DNA of 64,000 bases from CAYMUL01 sp964393605 (GTDB taxonomy: Bacteria; Bacteroidota; Ignavibacteria; Ignavibacteriales; Ignavibacteriaceae), in the NCBI GenBank assembly GCA_964393605.1, contig CAYMUL010000010.1, positions 1 to 64,000 of the forward strand, in the 5' to 3' direction. The position numbers and the translations under genes were made by a program. The notes under the pieces are model-generated. The model searched no databases. It was not told the origin of the DNA and saw only the letters and a program-made list of their open reading frames with translations. Shown one piece after another: positions 37,250 through 47,318 of this stretch (positions are counted from its first letter, which is position 1; each line of letters begins with the position of its first letter).

Positions 37250-39571
37250 TTAAATCAATCTTTCTATCGTTTCGATTAGGTTACTTTGATCAAAACTACT
37301 TTTTACGATATAAGCATTTGCGCCGCTATCAATCCCCTTTTCGCGGTCTTCCTTCTTTGCCAAACCCGTTACAAGCACAATTGGAATTTCAGAATATTTT
37401 TTGTCCGTTCTTATTTTTTTTGAGAGATCGAATCCATTCATCCTCGGCATCTCAACATCCGAAACGACGCAGATAAATTCATCTGTCCTTAATGTTGTGA
37501 ACGCATCAACGCCATCAACGCAAGTGGTTACATTATATCCCGCAGATTCGAGAATATCTTTCAACAACAAACGAGAAGTGATTGAATCATCAACAACCAA
37601 AATCTTTCCCGATTTTTTCGCAACTTGTTTTTCTTCGGAAGAGATGATTGCACCGCCTGCTTCGGCAATTGCGGAGTTCAATAAGTCGGTAGTATTTAAT
37701 ATGGGAACAATACTTCCATCTCCCAATATTGTCGCACCAGCAAAATTTCTCAAGCGAACAATTTGTTTGTTGAATGGTTTTACGAGTACTTCAAGCTCTT
37801 CCAAAATTTCATCAATCATAAAGCCGATTATTTTATCGGAAGATTGAAGAACAAGCACAATGAGATTATCGTTGGCATTCATTTTTTTCAAAACTGGTAA
37901 TTGTAAAATTGAAGAAAGCCGCACAAAAGAAATCGGAACTCCGTTGAGCAAAACTGTTTCTCTATTCTCAACTGTTTTTATTTCCGAATTCTTTACATCG
38001 ATAACTTGCAGAACGCTCGAAGTCGAGACAATAAATTTTCTTTCCGAACAGGAAAAAAGAATTCCGCGAAAAGTTGCAAGCGTGAGTGGCAGCGTAATTC
38101 TAAAAGAAGTTCCTTTTCCTTTAACGGTTTCAATTTTAATTCTGCCGCCGAGCTTTTCAACTTTTTCTTTGACAATAGCCATTCCCAAACCTCTTCCGGA
38201 AACATCGGTAATAACTTTTGCGGTCGATACTTCGGAAAGGAAAATCAAATTGAGTGCATCCGCTTCGGAAAGTTTGCTCGCTTCTTCCGGTGCGATAATT
38301 CCTTTCTTCACGGCAGTTGCTTTGATTATTTCAGCATCCATTCCTGCGCCGTCATCGGAAATAAAAATTTCAACCTTTCCTCCTTCAACAGGAGTAACAG
38401 ATAAACTAACATTTCCTTTTTCATCTTTCCCGTTCTTCTTTCTGTTTGCGGGGGTTTCAATTCCGTGATCGATATTGTTTCTAATCAGATGTATCAACGG
38501 GTCTTTCATTTCTTCAAGAATTCTTCTATCAACTTCAAGATCGCCGCCACTAATTTTCAGAGAACAATCTTTGCCGAGGTCGCGAGAAAGATCGCGAATA
38601 ATTTTGGGAAACGTATCGAGCAAGTTTGAGAAAGGCAGCATCAAAATACTTTTCATATCTTCGAGCAAGCCAGTCAACATACCGGAAAAATTTTTGCTGT
38701 TCAGTTGTGAAGTTTTCGAGAGTTCGGAGATATTATTTTTCATATCGGAGAAGTATTCGGAATTCCACTCCATAAATTTTTGAATGCTCTGAAAACTTTG
38801 GATGAATTCGTTGTCGTGTGCATCTTTATTTAATTTAGAAAAGCGTTTTAAGTCCTGATAAATTTTTCCCCATTCCTTTTGCCAGAGAGAAAGATTGTTT
38901 CTCTGTTCGGAAAGATTTTTTGTAATTTCATCGGCAACAAGTTTTACCGAAAGTAATTCTTCCGCTTGAAGCATTAACGAATCAAGTTTTGAAGTTGTAA
39001 TTCTAATTGTCTCATCAGCTTTTGGTGAAGCAGTTTTTTTCTTTGCAGTTTCTGCAACAGGCTTCGTCGGGGCTTGAACATCAACGGGTTTAGCTTGCTT
39101 CTCAATTTTTACTTCTTCAATTTTCGGTTCAATAATTTTTTCTTCGATAACAACCGGCGCAACAAAATCGCCGAATGCAATTGAACTTAAATCCATCGCA
39201 AGCGAGTTGATAGTTTCAAACATCATTAACTTCTCTTCTTCCGTAGTTGTGTCGAGATATTTTTCTATCAAGTCCATCGCTTTGTGAAGCCGGTCGAAGT
39301 ATTCAGGTTTGTATGCAATTTCTTTTCGTTTAAAAGCGGAAAGAACATTTTCAAAATTTTGACAAATCGATTCTATGTCGGTCAAATTCACGGCACGAGC
39401 GGCACCTTTCAAACTGTGCGCTTCGCGGTACACATCTTCAATCAAGTGTTGTTTCTCATCGTCCGAATCAAGCTGTTCAAAATTAATCAGCCCGTTCACA
39501 ATATTGGCGATATGTTCTTTCGCTTCAATTTTAAAAGTTGCGATAAGTCTGTTTAGAAAATCTTGATTCAT
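37250..39571 (-). CDS. cheA: CheA hybrid histidine kinase with C-terminal receiver
   Basis: Central kinase of the chemosensory complex, 773 residues. Domains in order: HPt (phospho-His52 in YREAHSLKGAARAV), a variable linker with Pro/Lys/Glu-rich sequence (about 140-190), dimerisation helices, HATPase (LIRNNIDHGIETPANR, DDGAGMDAEII, GRGLGMAIVKEKVEKLGG), CheW-like domain (about 500-630), and a C-terminal receiver (residues 653-773, Asp705 in VVSDVEMPRMNGFDL). A fused receiver is typical of WspE and FrzE rather than flagellar CheA. One base separates it from the upstream receptor gene. Confidence 0.95.
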   Translation of the reverse strand: MNQDFLNRLIATFKIEAKEHIANIVNGLINFEQLDSDDEKQHLIEDVYREAHSLKGAARAVNLTDIESICQNFENVLSAFKRKEIAYKPEYFDRLHKAMDLIEKYLDTTTEEEKLMMFETINSLAMDLSSIAFGDFVAPVVIEEKIIEPKIEEVKIEKQAKPVDVQAPTKPVAETAKKKTASPKADETIRITTSKLDSLMLQAEELLSVKLVADEITKNLSEQRNNLSLWQKEWGKIYQDLKRFSKLNKDAHDNEFIQSFQSIQKFMEWNSEYFSDMKNNISELSKTSQLNSKNFSGMLTGLLEDMKSILMLPFSNLLDTFPKIIRDLSRDLGKDCSLKISGGDLEVDRRILEEMKDPLIHLIRNNIDHGIETPANRKKNGKDEKGNVSLSVTPVEGGKVEIFISDDGAGMDAEIIKATAVKKGIIAPEEASKLSEADALNLIFLSEVSTAKVITDVSGRGLGMAIVKEKVEKLGGRIKIETVKGKGTSFRITLPLTLATFRGILFSCSERKFIVSTSSVLQVIDVKNSEIKTVENRETVLLNGVPISFVRLSSILQLPVLKKMNANDNLIVLVLQSSDKIIGFMIDEILEELEVLVKPFNKQIVRLRNFAGATILGDGSIVPILNTTDLLNSAIAEAGGAIISSEEKQVAKKSGKILVVDDSITSRLLLKDILESAGYNVTTCVDGVDAFTTLRTDEFICVVSDVEMPRMNGFDLSKKIRTDKKYSEIPIVLVTGLAKKEDREKGIDSGANAYIVKSSFDQSNLIETIERLI

Positions 39572-39572
39572 T

Positions 39573-41216
39573 TTAAACCTTGAATTTTCCTACGGCGGTA
39601 TTCAGATTTTTTCCGAGGTCTTCAATCTGCCGCGCCGCTTCTTCGAGTTGTTTGTTTGCAACTGCATTCTGCTGACTCGCGAGTTTTATACTTTCCATCG
39701 CGGAAGAAATTTGATTCATACCGACTTCCTGTTCTTGCGATGAAACTGCAATTTGAATTGAAGAATCGGCGCCCGAAGAAATTGTTGAAGCAAGTTGTTC
39801 AATTACTTCGCCGGTCTCCTCGCTGAGTTCAATTCCTTTCTTCACTGCTTTTGTTCCCTGCTCGGTAGAAAGCACCGCCGAGTTAATTGAATTCTGTACA
39901 TCGCTTAAAATCATTCGTATCTGCGATGTATTTTGTTTTGATTGTGTCGCCAGATTTTTTATTTCCTGTGCAACGACTGAAAAACTTTTTCCGAATTCAC
40001 CCGCACGCGATGCTTCAATTGATGCGTTGACCGCAAGCAGATTTGATTGCTCTGCGAGTTCGTTCACAGTATTTATTATTTCTCCAATAGCTTTACTGTG
40101 ATGACTTAATTTTGCAATCGCATCGGAGATCGAGTCCATTTCTTTACCGACTTCGGACATTCCTTTGATTGAGCTTTGAGTAACTTCTCTTCCACGTTCG
40201 GCAAATTCATTCGCCTGCTGTGCTTTTGACGAAACTTGTTTTGCTTTTTGCGATGAGATAACTGCCGTTTGTTTTGCTTCTTCCACCGCGACTGTTGTTT
40301 CGCTAATTGATGAAGCAGTTTCTACACTGCTCGCCGCCAACTCCGATGCGGCTGATGAAATTTCTCCCGACGATGACAGCATCATCGATGAAGTGCTTTT
40401 GATGTTTTCAAGAATTGCGCGAAGTGAATCAATCATTTTTGAAAAATCTTTTTCAACCGCTCCGATTTCATCGCTTCTTTTTTCGGAGTGAAAATCTTTT
40501 GAAAGATCGCCGTTCGCAACAAGTCCGGTGAATTCAGACAAATTTTTTAACGGGAGTGAAATTGAATTCTTTAACAACAAACCGAAAAATATGGAGAAGA
40601 AAAGAGCAAGCGCGGCAATAAGTATCGTTAAATTTTTAAGCAAATTTATATCACTTTTTGTTTCCGAAACAATCGCTTCGGCTTCGGCGTCAATCGCGTC
40701 TTCGAGCAGTGAAATTAATGCTACGACCGTTGTAATTTGCGGCAAACCTTCTTCAAGCAAAATTTTTGAAGCGGCGGTTTTGTCACGTTTGACAACATTT
40801 AAGTATTCATTACGAACCCATTTTACATACTTAAAATATTCTTTACTGAAATCATCTGCTTTGTCTTTAACTGATTGTGAGAATAAAAATTTTTCCTTCA
40901 CTTTTTCATATTCAGCTTCAGAATCTTCCAGATGCCCGTTTAATTCAGAAATTAATTGTGCATTGTTCTTATCGCTCAACTGAATTGAGAACAGCAAATT
41001 TTTCTCAGCAACAATATCCTCCATAATAATGAACAATTCTTCAGACGCTTTTAAATTTCTGTCGTAAAGAATTTCATCCAATTCTTCAACGCTTGAAGAA
41101 AATTGATTAAGCAGTACGGCAAGCGTTATCAATAAAGCTAAAATACTTCCGAAACTGAGAAAAAGTTTTTTCAGTGTTGAAAGATTATCGAACCAATTGA
41201 ATTTCATTTTCATCAC
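39573..41216 (-). CDS. Methyl-accepting chemoreceptor (receptor 2)
   Basis: A 547-residue transmembrane receptor. One helix near residues 16-36 and a second near 195-215 bracket a helical periplasmic sensor of the four-helix-bundle type with charged helices (ELDEILYDRNLKASEELFIIMEDIVAEK). HAMP follows, then the signalling hairpin, whose tip reads ELAEQSNLLAVNASIEASRAGEFGKSFSVVAQEIKNLATQSK. No C-terminal pentapeptide for CheR docking is present (ends AVGKFKV). It is the second of two receptor genes in the operon, 1 base before cheA. Confidence 0.93.
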   Translation of the reverse strand: MMKMKFNWFDNLSTLKKLFLSFGSILALLITLAVLLNQFSSSVEELDEILYDRNLKASEELFIIMEDIVAEKNLLFSIQLSDKNNAQLISELNGHLEDSEAEYEKVKEKFLFSQSVKDKADDFSKEYFKYVKWVRNEYLNVVKRDKTAASKILLEEGLPQITTVVALISLLEDAIDAEAEAIVSETKSDINLLKNLTILIAALALFFSIFFGLLLKNSISLPLKNLSEFTGLVANGDLSKDFHSEKRSDEIGAVEKDFSKMIDSLRAILENIKSTSSMMLSSSGEISSAASELAASSVETASSISETTVAVEEAKQTAVISSQKAKQVSSKAQQANEFAERGREVTQSSIKGMSEVGKEMDSISDAIAKLSHHSKAIGEIINTVNELAEQSNLLAVNASIEASRAGEFGKSFSVVAQEIKNLATQSKQNTSQIRMILSDVQNSINSAVLSTEQGTKAVKKGIELSEETGEVIEQLASTISSGADSSIQIAVSSQEQEVGMNQISSAMESIKLASQQNAVANKQLEEAARQIEDLGKNLNTAVGKFKV

Positions 41217-41218
41217 TC

Positions 41219-42967
41219 CTAAAGTTTAAATACTTTTATCGAGTCTTTCAATTTACTACTGATCTCGAGCAAGTTTCGGGAAGAGATTTCAAGCTGTTTT
41301 GCCGTCGCGGCGTTTTGTGAACTTGCAACTTTTATATTTTCCATTGCAACTGCAATTTGATCCATTCCGACTTGTTGCTGTTGACTTGCAACTGCCGATT
41401 GCAAAGATACATTGTGCGCAACTTCAATGCTGTCATTCAGTTGTGAAATTGCTTCCTGCGCTTTACGTGATTTTGTAACTCCGACTTGAATTATTTTTTC
41501 ACCCTGTTCTGTTGCAAGCACAACGGAGTTCACCGCATTCTGAATATCATTCAACGCAGTTCGGATTTGCATCGCGCTCTGTTTTGATTGCTCGGCTAAA
41601 CTTTTTATTTCTTGCGCAACAACATTGAATCCTTTTCCATATTCGCCGGCGCGTGCGGCTTCTATTGCCGCATTCACTGAAAGCAAATTCGATTGCTCGG
41701 AAAGATCGGCAACAGTATTAATTATATCTCCAATCGATTTACTTTGCTCGGTCAAGCGTACAATGCTCTCGGAGATAACATCCATCTGATGACCGATTTC
41801 ATGAATGCCTTGTATCGTTTCTTCCGTGGCATGTTTCCCTTCGTTTGTAGAATTGAATGCGCTCTGCGCAATTTCGGAAGCTTCGCGCGATTTCTTTTTA
41901 AGTTGATCGGAAGTACGGCTGACTTCCTCGACAGTCGAAGTAGTCTCGCTTATTGCAGTTGCGGTTTCAGCCGCGCCACTTGCCATTTCGGTAACCGCCG
42001 CGGAAATTTCCGCCGAGTTCGAATGTAAAAATTCTATCGAACTTTGAATATTTGTAATCATCTCTTTTAGATTTTCAACCATCACATTAATTGCAATTAC
42101 GAGTTTATCTTTTTCACTTCTCGGTGCTAAAGAAACTTTAAGATTACCGTCGGCAACTTCCGCCGCAGTTTTTGTAATCTCTTTCAAAGAGTCTGTCATC
42201 TTTTCGAAAGAATCTTCCAAACGACCGACTTCATCTTTTCTTAAATCGTCAGTGTACTCAATATCAAGATTGCCGAGCGAAATTAACTCGGCTTTATCTG
42301 TTAATGTCATCACCGGTTCAACGATGTATTTCTTCGAACTCAAATAAACCATTATGAAAATGAAAACAATTAGCAGCGAAAGAATAAAGAGACCGATTTC
42401 AATTTGAAGCAAACTAAAATTCGCATCAACAACAGAAGCGTGAAAATCACTATTTGCTCTCTCTACGAGTGTGTCAATATCCTGACGAAGTCTTTCCGTT
42501 AAATTTCTTTCGCTCCTTTTAATTTCTTCGGCAAGTGTGAAATCTTTTTTGTTCAATGCATCTACAAATTTTTCTTCCGAATTGCGGAAGTTTTGTACTG
42601 TTGTTCGCAAGGTGCTAACCATCTGATGAAATTCGTTATCATTCACTAAATGCTTATCGAGATTTTGAATCGTCCCGAATATTGTTTCAAGATTGGTTTC
42701 CATATAAATTTTGTAGGAATCAATATCATCGGCGGATTTCAGAGCAAGTGCCTCGAGACTGTGCGTATAGTTTTCTTCAAAAAGTTCTTCAACTTTCAAG
42801 ACTTCTTTAACAATTACAAAATCTTCATTCTCAAGTTCGTCCATATCCGCTTGCACGATGTTCACATTAATAATGCTGAACGCAGTTCCAACAATCAACA
42901 AGAAGAAAATCAATAAAAAAGAGTAACCGATTTTTTTCTTGATGGAAAGATTAATAAACCATTTCAT
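41219..42967 (-). CDS. Methyl-accepting chemoreceptor (receptor 1)
   Basis: A 582-residue transmembrane receptor with helices at about 10-30 ([21 protein letters not shown]) and 185-210, a four-helix-bundle periplasmic sensor between them, HAMP ([27 protein letters not shown]) and the signalling domain. The tip reads [42 protein letters not shown]. It ends SIKVFKL without a CheR-docking pentapeptide. It is paralogous to the neighbouring receptor but has a longer HAMP-to-tip stretch. The signal sensed is unknown. Confidence 0.94.
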   Translation of the reverse strand: MKWFINLSIKKKIGYSFLLIFFLLIVGTAFSIINVNIVQADMDELENEDFVIVKEVLKVEELFEENYTHSLEALALKSADDIDSYKIYMETNLETIFGTIQNLDKHLVNDNEFHQMVSTLRTTVQNFRNSEEKFVDALNKKDFTLAEEIKRSERNLTERLRQDIDTLVERANSDFHASVVDANFSLLQIEIGLFILSLLIVFIFIMVYLSSKKYIVEPVMTLTDKAELISLGNLDIEYTDDLRKDEVGRLEDSFEKMTDSLKEITKTAAEVADGNLKVSLAPRSEKDKLVIAINVMVENLKEMITNIQSSIEFLHSNSAEISAAVTEMASGAAETATAISETTSTVEEVSRTSDQLKKKSREASEIAQSAFNSTNEGKHATEETIQGIHEIGHQMDVISESIVRLTEQSKSIGDIINTVADLSEQSNLLSVNAAIEAARAGEYGKGFNVVAQEIKSLAEQSKQSAMQIRTALNDIQNAVNSVVLATEQGEKIIQVGVTKSRKAQEAISQLNDSIEVAHNVSLQSAVASQQQQVGMDQIAVAMENIKVASSQNAATAKQLEISSRNLLEISSKLKDSIKVFKL

Positions 42968-42988
42968 TTTTTTTACCTTTCGATGAAT

Positions 42989-43525
42989 TTAAATTTCGTC
43001 ATTAATTATCAACTTGGGATCGCCAAGCAATTTTTGTGTATCGATTATAACCATTCTTTCCGGTGTGATGCCCAAAAGAAAATCTTCACGGATACCTTTG
43101 AGAGTCGGAAGTGTTTTTGTGATGCTTTCTTTATCGATGTTCCAAACCCCGCCGATGCTGTCTGCGAGCACACCCACGACAATCTCACCTTCTTGAAGAA
43201 GAATAACTCTGTTAAGATTTGACAAAGCGTTTGCAGGTATTTCAAAAAACTTTCGGAGATCGATAACGGAAACCAGAGCGCCGCGCACGTTGATTATTCC
43301 GAGCATAAAATTTGGAGTTAGCGGAAGCGGAGTTACTTCTTTTAATTGAATAACTTCCTTCACAAACCTTGTTTCGAAAGCATAAGTTTCCGATGAAAGA
43401 AAAAATTCAAGCACTTCGATTTCATCGAGGTGAATTGCTTCTTCTTTCTTGCGGGCAATTTTTTTGGCGCGTTCGCGAAGAATTTTTTTTATTTCTTTTT
43501 CATTTAAGTCGCTAATCATTTTCAA
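42989..43525 (-). CDS. cheW: CheW-like coupling protein (second)
   Basis: A 178-residue scaffold linking receptors to CheA. The CheW fold is shown by FFLSSETYAFETRFVKEVIQLKEVTPLPLTPNFMLGIINVRGALVSVIDLRKFF and VILLQEGEIVVGVLADSIGG. An extra basic N-terminal helix (LNEKEIKKILRERAKKIARKKEE) precedes it. Its start overlaps the cheR stop by four bases. The operon contains two CheW genes, as in Wsp and Frz systems. Confidence 0.92.
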   Translation of the reverse strand: MKMISDLNEKEIKKILRERAKKIARKKEEAIHLDEIEVLEFFLSSETYAFETRFVKEVIQLKEVTPLPLTPNFMLGIINVRGALVSVIDLRKFFEIPANALSNLNRVILLQEGEIVVGVLADSIGGVWNIDKESITKTLPTLKGIREDFLLGITPERMVIIDTQKLLGDPKLIINDEI

Positions 43526-45039
43526 TTATTCATCATTGAGTTAACAATATTTTTTAATCGCCCGGCGGTTAAGCCGTCGGAGTCCGCAACAATTTCTTCA
43601 TCCTTCATTTTTGAAAGAAGCGAAAATAAAACGGCGAGTTGCTTTTTAGATTGTTCCGGTTTATTCATTCTTCTGAAAACATTCGCCAAAGAAAAGTATG
43701 CGGCTGAATATTCCATGTTCAAAAATATCGCTTTCTGTAGCATCAAAACCGCTTCCGAAAAGTTATTCTCTTCCTGAAGCAGATTTGCATAGAGAAGATA
43801 AAAAGTCGGATTCAATTTAAATCTTTCCGCTTCATTTTTACACAAATCAATCGCACGATGAATTTTTCCTGTGTTCGCCAATGACTTTATGAGGTAGAAG
43901 TAGCTTGCCTCCAATTTTTCGGGGGAGAGATTTTTTTCTTTTATGATTTGCTCGAACATTTCAAGCGACGAGACATAGTTGCCAAATTCAAATTCTTCTT
44001 TCGCGCGATGGAAAGTATCGAGCTTTATTGGTTCAGTAATCTTTTGTTTGGGAGGAGAAATTTCTGCTGTCTTCTTCGGCGTTTTTGTTAAAAGATTTTT
44101 TGTGGATTGTTTGGACGAAGAAATTATTGGAGTAGAAATTTCCTTTTGCAAATCGATTTTGAAATCGTAATTCGGTTCAATTTTTTTGTAGCCCGATTCT
44201 TTTTTAAAGATGATGGTGTCATCAAAAACCACGCTGCGGAGGCGGTCGTCCGGCATGTGCGCAACTTCGGTCATGCTCGGAATAAACCATCCCCCTTCAA
44301 CGAGACAATTATAAAAATTTGAGATGACTTTCTTTCTCCCCGCATCATCGAAATACATTAAAACATTCCTGCAAAAAATTAGATCCATTCCGTTCGTGTA
44401 GTTTGTAAGAGAAGGAAAAATATCTTCGGCGAGATTCAACATGTTAAATTCAACCATCTCTTTTATTCGCGGCGAGATTTCATACATGTTTTCGCCGTGC
44501 TGTGTGAAATAATTTTTTTTTATCTCCGGCGGCGTAGTTCTGAAAGACCAGGAAGTGTAAATTCCCTTCATCGCCTTTTCCAGAAACTTATGATTAATAT
44601 CTGTGCCAAGTATGAAAACATCCCACCCGCTGTGGTTACCGATGATTCTATCAATTGTAATTGCAAGGGAGTAAGGTTCTTCGCCGGAACAACAGCCCGC
44701 GCTCCAGATTCTGATTTTCTTTTCCAAAAAATTTTTCTGCATCAACTCCGGAATAATTTTATCCGTCAACACGGTGAACGTTCCCGGCTCACGGAAAAAA
44801 TATGTTTCGCCGATAGTAAGATTTTTTGCAAGTGTATTTATAATATTTTTCCCCGCCGATTCATTCAACAATTGTTCGATAAGTAAGTTCGAGTTATCGT
44901 AATTTAATTCTTCTGAAGTAGCGATAATACCGCGCTGAAGATCGTTGAGTTTTGAATCGGAGAAATCTAATCCGAGTTTTTTAAGAACAATCGAAGCAAG
45001 TTCGGCGGAGTTGCGTTCGAAGAAAATTTTTTCGGTCAA
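43522..45039 (-). CDS. cheR: CheR methyltransferase with TPR tail
   Basis: Methylates receptor glutamates using SAM. The 505-residue protein has the CheR N-terminal helical part (1-75), the catalytic domain (about 78-275) with GETYFFREPGTF, RIWSAGCCSGEEPYSLAI (SAM site), ILGTDINHKFLEKA and DLIFCRNVLMYFD, a linker, and TPR repeats (about 345-490, e.g. FYLLYANLLQEENNFSEAVLMLQKAIFL). A TPR tail on CheR is characteristic of WspC and FrzF. Because neither receptor has a docking pentapeptide, the TPRs may provide targeting. It overlaps both neighbouring cheW genes by four bases. Confidence 0.95.
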   Translation of the reverse strand: MTEKIFFERNSAELASIVLKKLGLDFSDSKLNDLQRGIIATSEELNYDNSNLLIEQLLNESAGKNIINTLAKNLTIGETYFFREPGTFTVLTDKIIPELMQKNFLEKKIRIWSAGCCSGEEPYSLAITIDRIIGNHSGWDVFILGTDINHKFLEKAMKGIYTSWSFRTTPPEIKKNYFTQHGENMYEISPRIKEMVEFNMLNLAEDIFPSLTNYTNGMDLIFCRNVLMYFDDAGRKKVISNFYNCLVEGGWFIPSMTEVAHMPDDRLRSVVFDDTIIFKKESGYKKIEPNYDFKIDLQKEISTPIISSSKQSTKNLLTKTPKKTAEISPPKQKITEPIKLDTFHRAKEEFEFGNYVSSLEMFEQIIKEKNLSPEKLEASYFYLIKSLANTGKIHRAIDLCKNEAERFKLNPTFYLLYANLLQEENNFSEAVLMLQKAIFLNMEYSAAYFSLANVFRRMNKPEQSKKQLAVLFSLLSKMKDEEIVADSDGLTAGRLKNIVNSMMNN

Positions 45040-45482
45040 GAAATTTCTTTCATTGATTTTTGTAAAAGAATTTCTTCATCGGCGGAAAGAAATTTTTCGA
45101 GATCAGCCATTAAATAAAGACTGCCATCGTGCTGTGCAATTTGTTCGATGAACTCAATTCCGGGCCACACCTCTTCGGCAGGAACGAAATCTGCGGTATC
45201 AGTTTCAATTGTGCCATCAATCTCATCGGCAAAAAATCCGATTTTACTTTCCCCTTTGAAAGCGATAAGAATTTTATCGTGCAACCCGATTGTTTTTGTT
45301 GGAACGCCGAGACGTTTTCGGAAATCGAGAATTGGAATAATTTCCCCGAAGACATCGAGCGCGCCGAGCACAATCGGCGGTGCATTATCGATGCGCGTCG
45401 GTTCTGCGGCAAGCAGTACTTTAAAAACTTTTTGTGTATCGAGCGCAAATTTTTTTTGATCGATTGTAAAAATCAGTAGCAT
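45036..45482 (-). CDS. cheW: CheW-like coupling protein (first)
   Basis: A 148-residue CheW-domain protein: MLLIFTIDQKKFALDTQKVFKVLLAAEPTRIDNAPPIVLGALDVFGEIIPILDFRKRLG, then KILIAFKGESKIGFFADEIDGTIE. LDVFGEIIPILDFR takes the place of the common NLRGxVxPVxDLR, a modest divergence. It is 12 bases downstream of the cyclase gene and overlaps cheR by four bases. It probably couples one of the receptors to CheA. Confidence 0.9.
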   Translation of the reverse strand: MLLIFTIDQKKFALDTQKVFKVLLAAEPTRIDNAPPIVLGALDVFGEIIPILDFRKRLGVPTKTIGLHDKILIAFKGESKIGFFADEIDGTIETDTADFVPAEEVWPGIEFIEQIAQHDGSLYLMADLEKFLSADEEILLQKSMKEIS

Positions 45483-45494
45483 AAAATTCTCGTG

Positions 45495-47318
45495 TTAATC
45501 TTTTCCAAAATTTAGTTTGAATAACTTAAACGTTTCCGAATCGAATCCTTTCAAATTAGCTTCAAACGGCTCAACAAAAATAGAATTCTTTTTATCTTCT
45601 AAATAATTTTTTACTTCAGGGTCGAAAAATATTTTTTCGGAAATTATCATATCTTCACCGGAAGAAAAACTTTCAAGTCGTGATGCGAAGTTCACAGTAG
45701 AGCCGAAGTAGTCAAGTTTTTCATTCAAGTTCACAGCAATGCACGCACCGTAATTCGCGCCTGCTTTCAGTTTAAGATTTTTCAAATCGTTGAGTTGTTG
45801 TGATAATTCAAATCTTGATTGTTGAATAAACTTTATTGAATTAAGTGGAGATTTGAAAACCGCCATCACCGCATCGCCAATGGTTTTGATGAGCGCGCCC
45901 TCATTTTTTTCGACCAGACTTTTAAGCAATTTAAAATGATCGAGCACAAGCCCGAATGCAGTTGCATCTCCGATTTGCCGGTAAAGTTGTGTCGAGCTTT
46001 TCAAATCAGTAAAAAGAATGCACAAACTTCCGACAGAGATTTGTTCTCCTCTTTTCAAAACAGACTCGGCAAAAAGATCGCGGAAAGTTTGCAACGCAAT
46101 AACTTCTGCGGCGGTGGTTGATTTATCGCTCCACTCCATTCTTTCAATTATAAATTGCTGCAATTCGCCGGTCTTGTTTTGCATAGTTAATTTTGGCGAA
46201 AGAGAAATTTTCAACTCCTCGTTTTTCCATCCGTTGTGATCGATCGAAATAAAAATATTTTCGTCGCCGCCGTTCAATGCGGTCATCAGTTGCCCCGAAG
46301 GAAATTTCCATGTACGAATTCTATATCTTCCAACTTCAAGCGTGAGGGAAATATCTTCACTTCTTCCCGGCTCAATATTCTGCTGCGATATAATGTGCGG
46401 CGTAACTTGCGGACCACCAACGCAATAATCCACAATATTAATTTTGCGGATTGACTCATTCGGCGTGAATGTAACTTCGACAAGTTGATTTAAGTTCACC
46501 GTATAATCGATGTTACAACTATCGCAATGCAAATTAGAATTTATCTCGCTCAAATCTTTCGGGGAAGCATGAGCGCCGCGGCAGAGAGGACAAAGCAAAT
46601 CCCAATGCAAATCAAGTAGAGAATATCTTGTAGCGTAAAGAAAAACTTTGAGAGTTTCTTTACGATCTTCGCGCCAAATTTCCGCAAGCTCGTAAGGGCG
46701 CATCTCCTTCAAAGAATATTCATCGGCAAATTCAAGCACCGAAAGTAATTTATCCACAATCGAATTAGCACCGGTTTCAGATTTTAATTTCTCTGCAATA
46801 GATACAATTTTTGTTTTCTGAGTTTCATTTAAAAAACTTACGGCGCGAGTTTCAATTTCAATTTCATTCTGAAGATTGTCATCGAACTGTTTAAAAACTT
46901 CATCAAAAATTTTTCGGGAAAGAAAACCGATCTGAAATGGAATTGCAATCCATCCCAAAATATTTTTCGCACTCGCAGAGACTTCATAAATCATATCCGT
47001 GTCGCCATCTTTGCGTTCGCTCAATTCTACTTTCACGATGAAATTTTCTATCGGTCCGTTGAGAAATCTTCTGACGACACTGAATCTATGCGGGCGAATC
47101 CATTCAAACGGTTCTTCAACATAATCGAAATTCATTCCGAATTTTTTCATCGTAAGAATTTTTTGCGGCGCGTTAAGTTGCGATGAACTCTGCTTTAACT
47201 CAACTCCCGAAAGATTGGATTTGTAGTTAAACAAGTCGGTGTTCGAAACCAGTTTCCAAATTTTTTCTTTTGAAGATTGGAAACTCCATCGCCAATTATA
47301 TTCAAAATTTTTGGGCAT
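45495..47318 (-). CDS. Class III nucleotide cyclase with SRPBCC and zinc-ribbon regions
   Basis: A 607-residue soluble cyclase, first gene of the chemosensory operon. Domains by eye: an SRPBCC/START-like domain (about 5-150, FEYNWRWSFQSSKEKIWKLVSNTDLFNYKSN); a middle DUF5939-like part (about 170-370) with a CxxC...CxxC zinc ribbon (CPLCRGA / CDSCNID); and a C-terminal class III cyclase domain (about 405-600). The cyclase keeps the metal-binding Asp in CILFTDLKSSTQLY and the TIGDAVMAVF motif. The expected product is cAMP; substrate choice cannot be settled by eye. ATG 47318 is used; a TTG two codons earlier is the alternative. It may be the output, or an input, of the downstream CheA system. 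Confidence 0.85.
   Translation of the reverse strand: MPKNFEYNWRWSFQSSKEKIWKLVSNTDLFNYKSNLSGVELKQSSSQLNAPQKILTMKKFGMNFDYVEEPFEWIRPHRFSVVRRFLNGPIENFIVKVELSERKDGDTDMIYEVSASAKNILGWIAIPFQIGFLSRKIFDEVFKQFDDNLQNEIEIETRAVSFLNETQKTKIVSIAEKLKSETGANSIVDKLLSVLEFADEYSLKEMRPYELAEIWREDRKETLKVFLYATRYSLLDLHWDLLCPLCRGAHASPKDLSEINSNLHCDSCNIDYTVNLNQLVEVTFTPNESIRKINIVDYCVGGPQVTPHIISQQNIEPGRSEDISLTLEVGRYRIRTWKFPSGQLMTALNGGDENIFISIDHNGWKNEELKISLSPKLTMQNKTGELQQFIIERMEWSDKSTTAAEVIALQTFRDLFAESVLKRGEQISVGSLCILFTDLKSSTQLYRQIGDATAFGLVLDHFKLLKSLVEKNEGALIKTIGDAVMAVFKSPLNSIKFIQQSRFELSQQLNDLKNLKLKAGANYGACIAVNLNEKLDYFGSTVNFASRLESFSSGEDMIISEKIFFDPEVKNYLEDKKNSIFVEPFEANLKGFDSETFKLFKLNFGKD

Noticed and set aside
37860..38468. 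Plus-strand 202-residue frame
   Set aside because: Lies wholly antisense to the CheA catalytic region; the open frame is a by-product of that gene's codon use.
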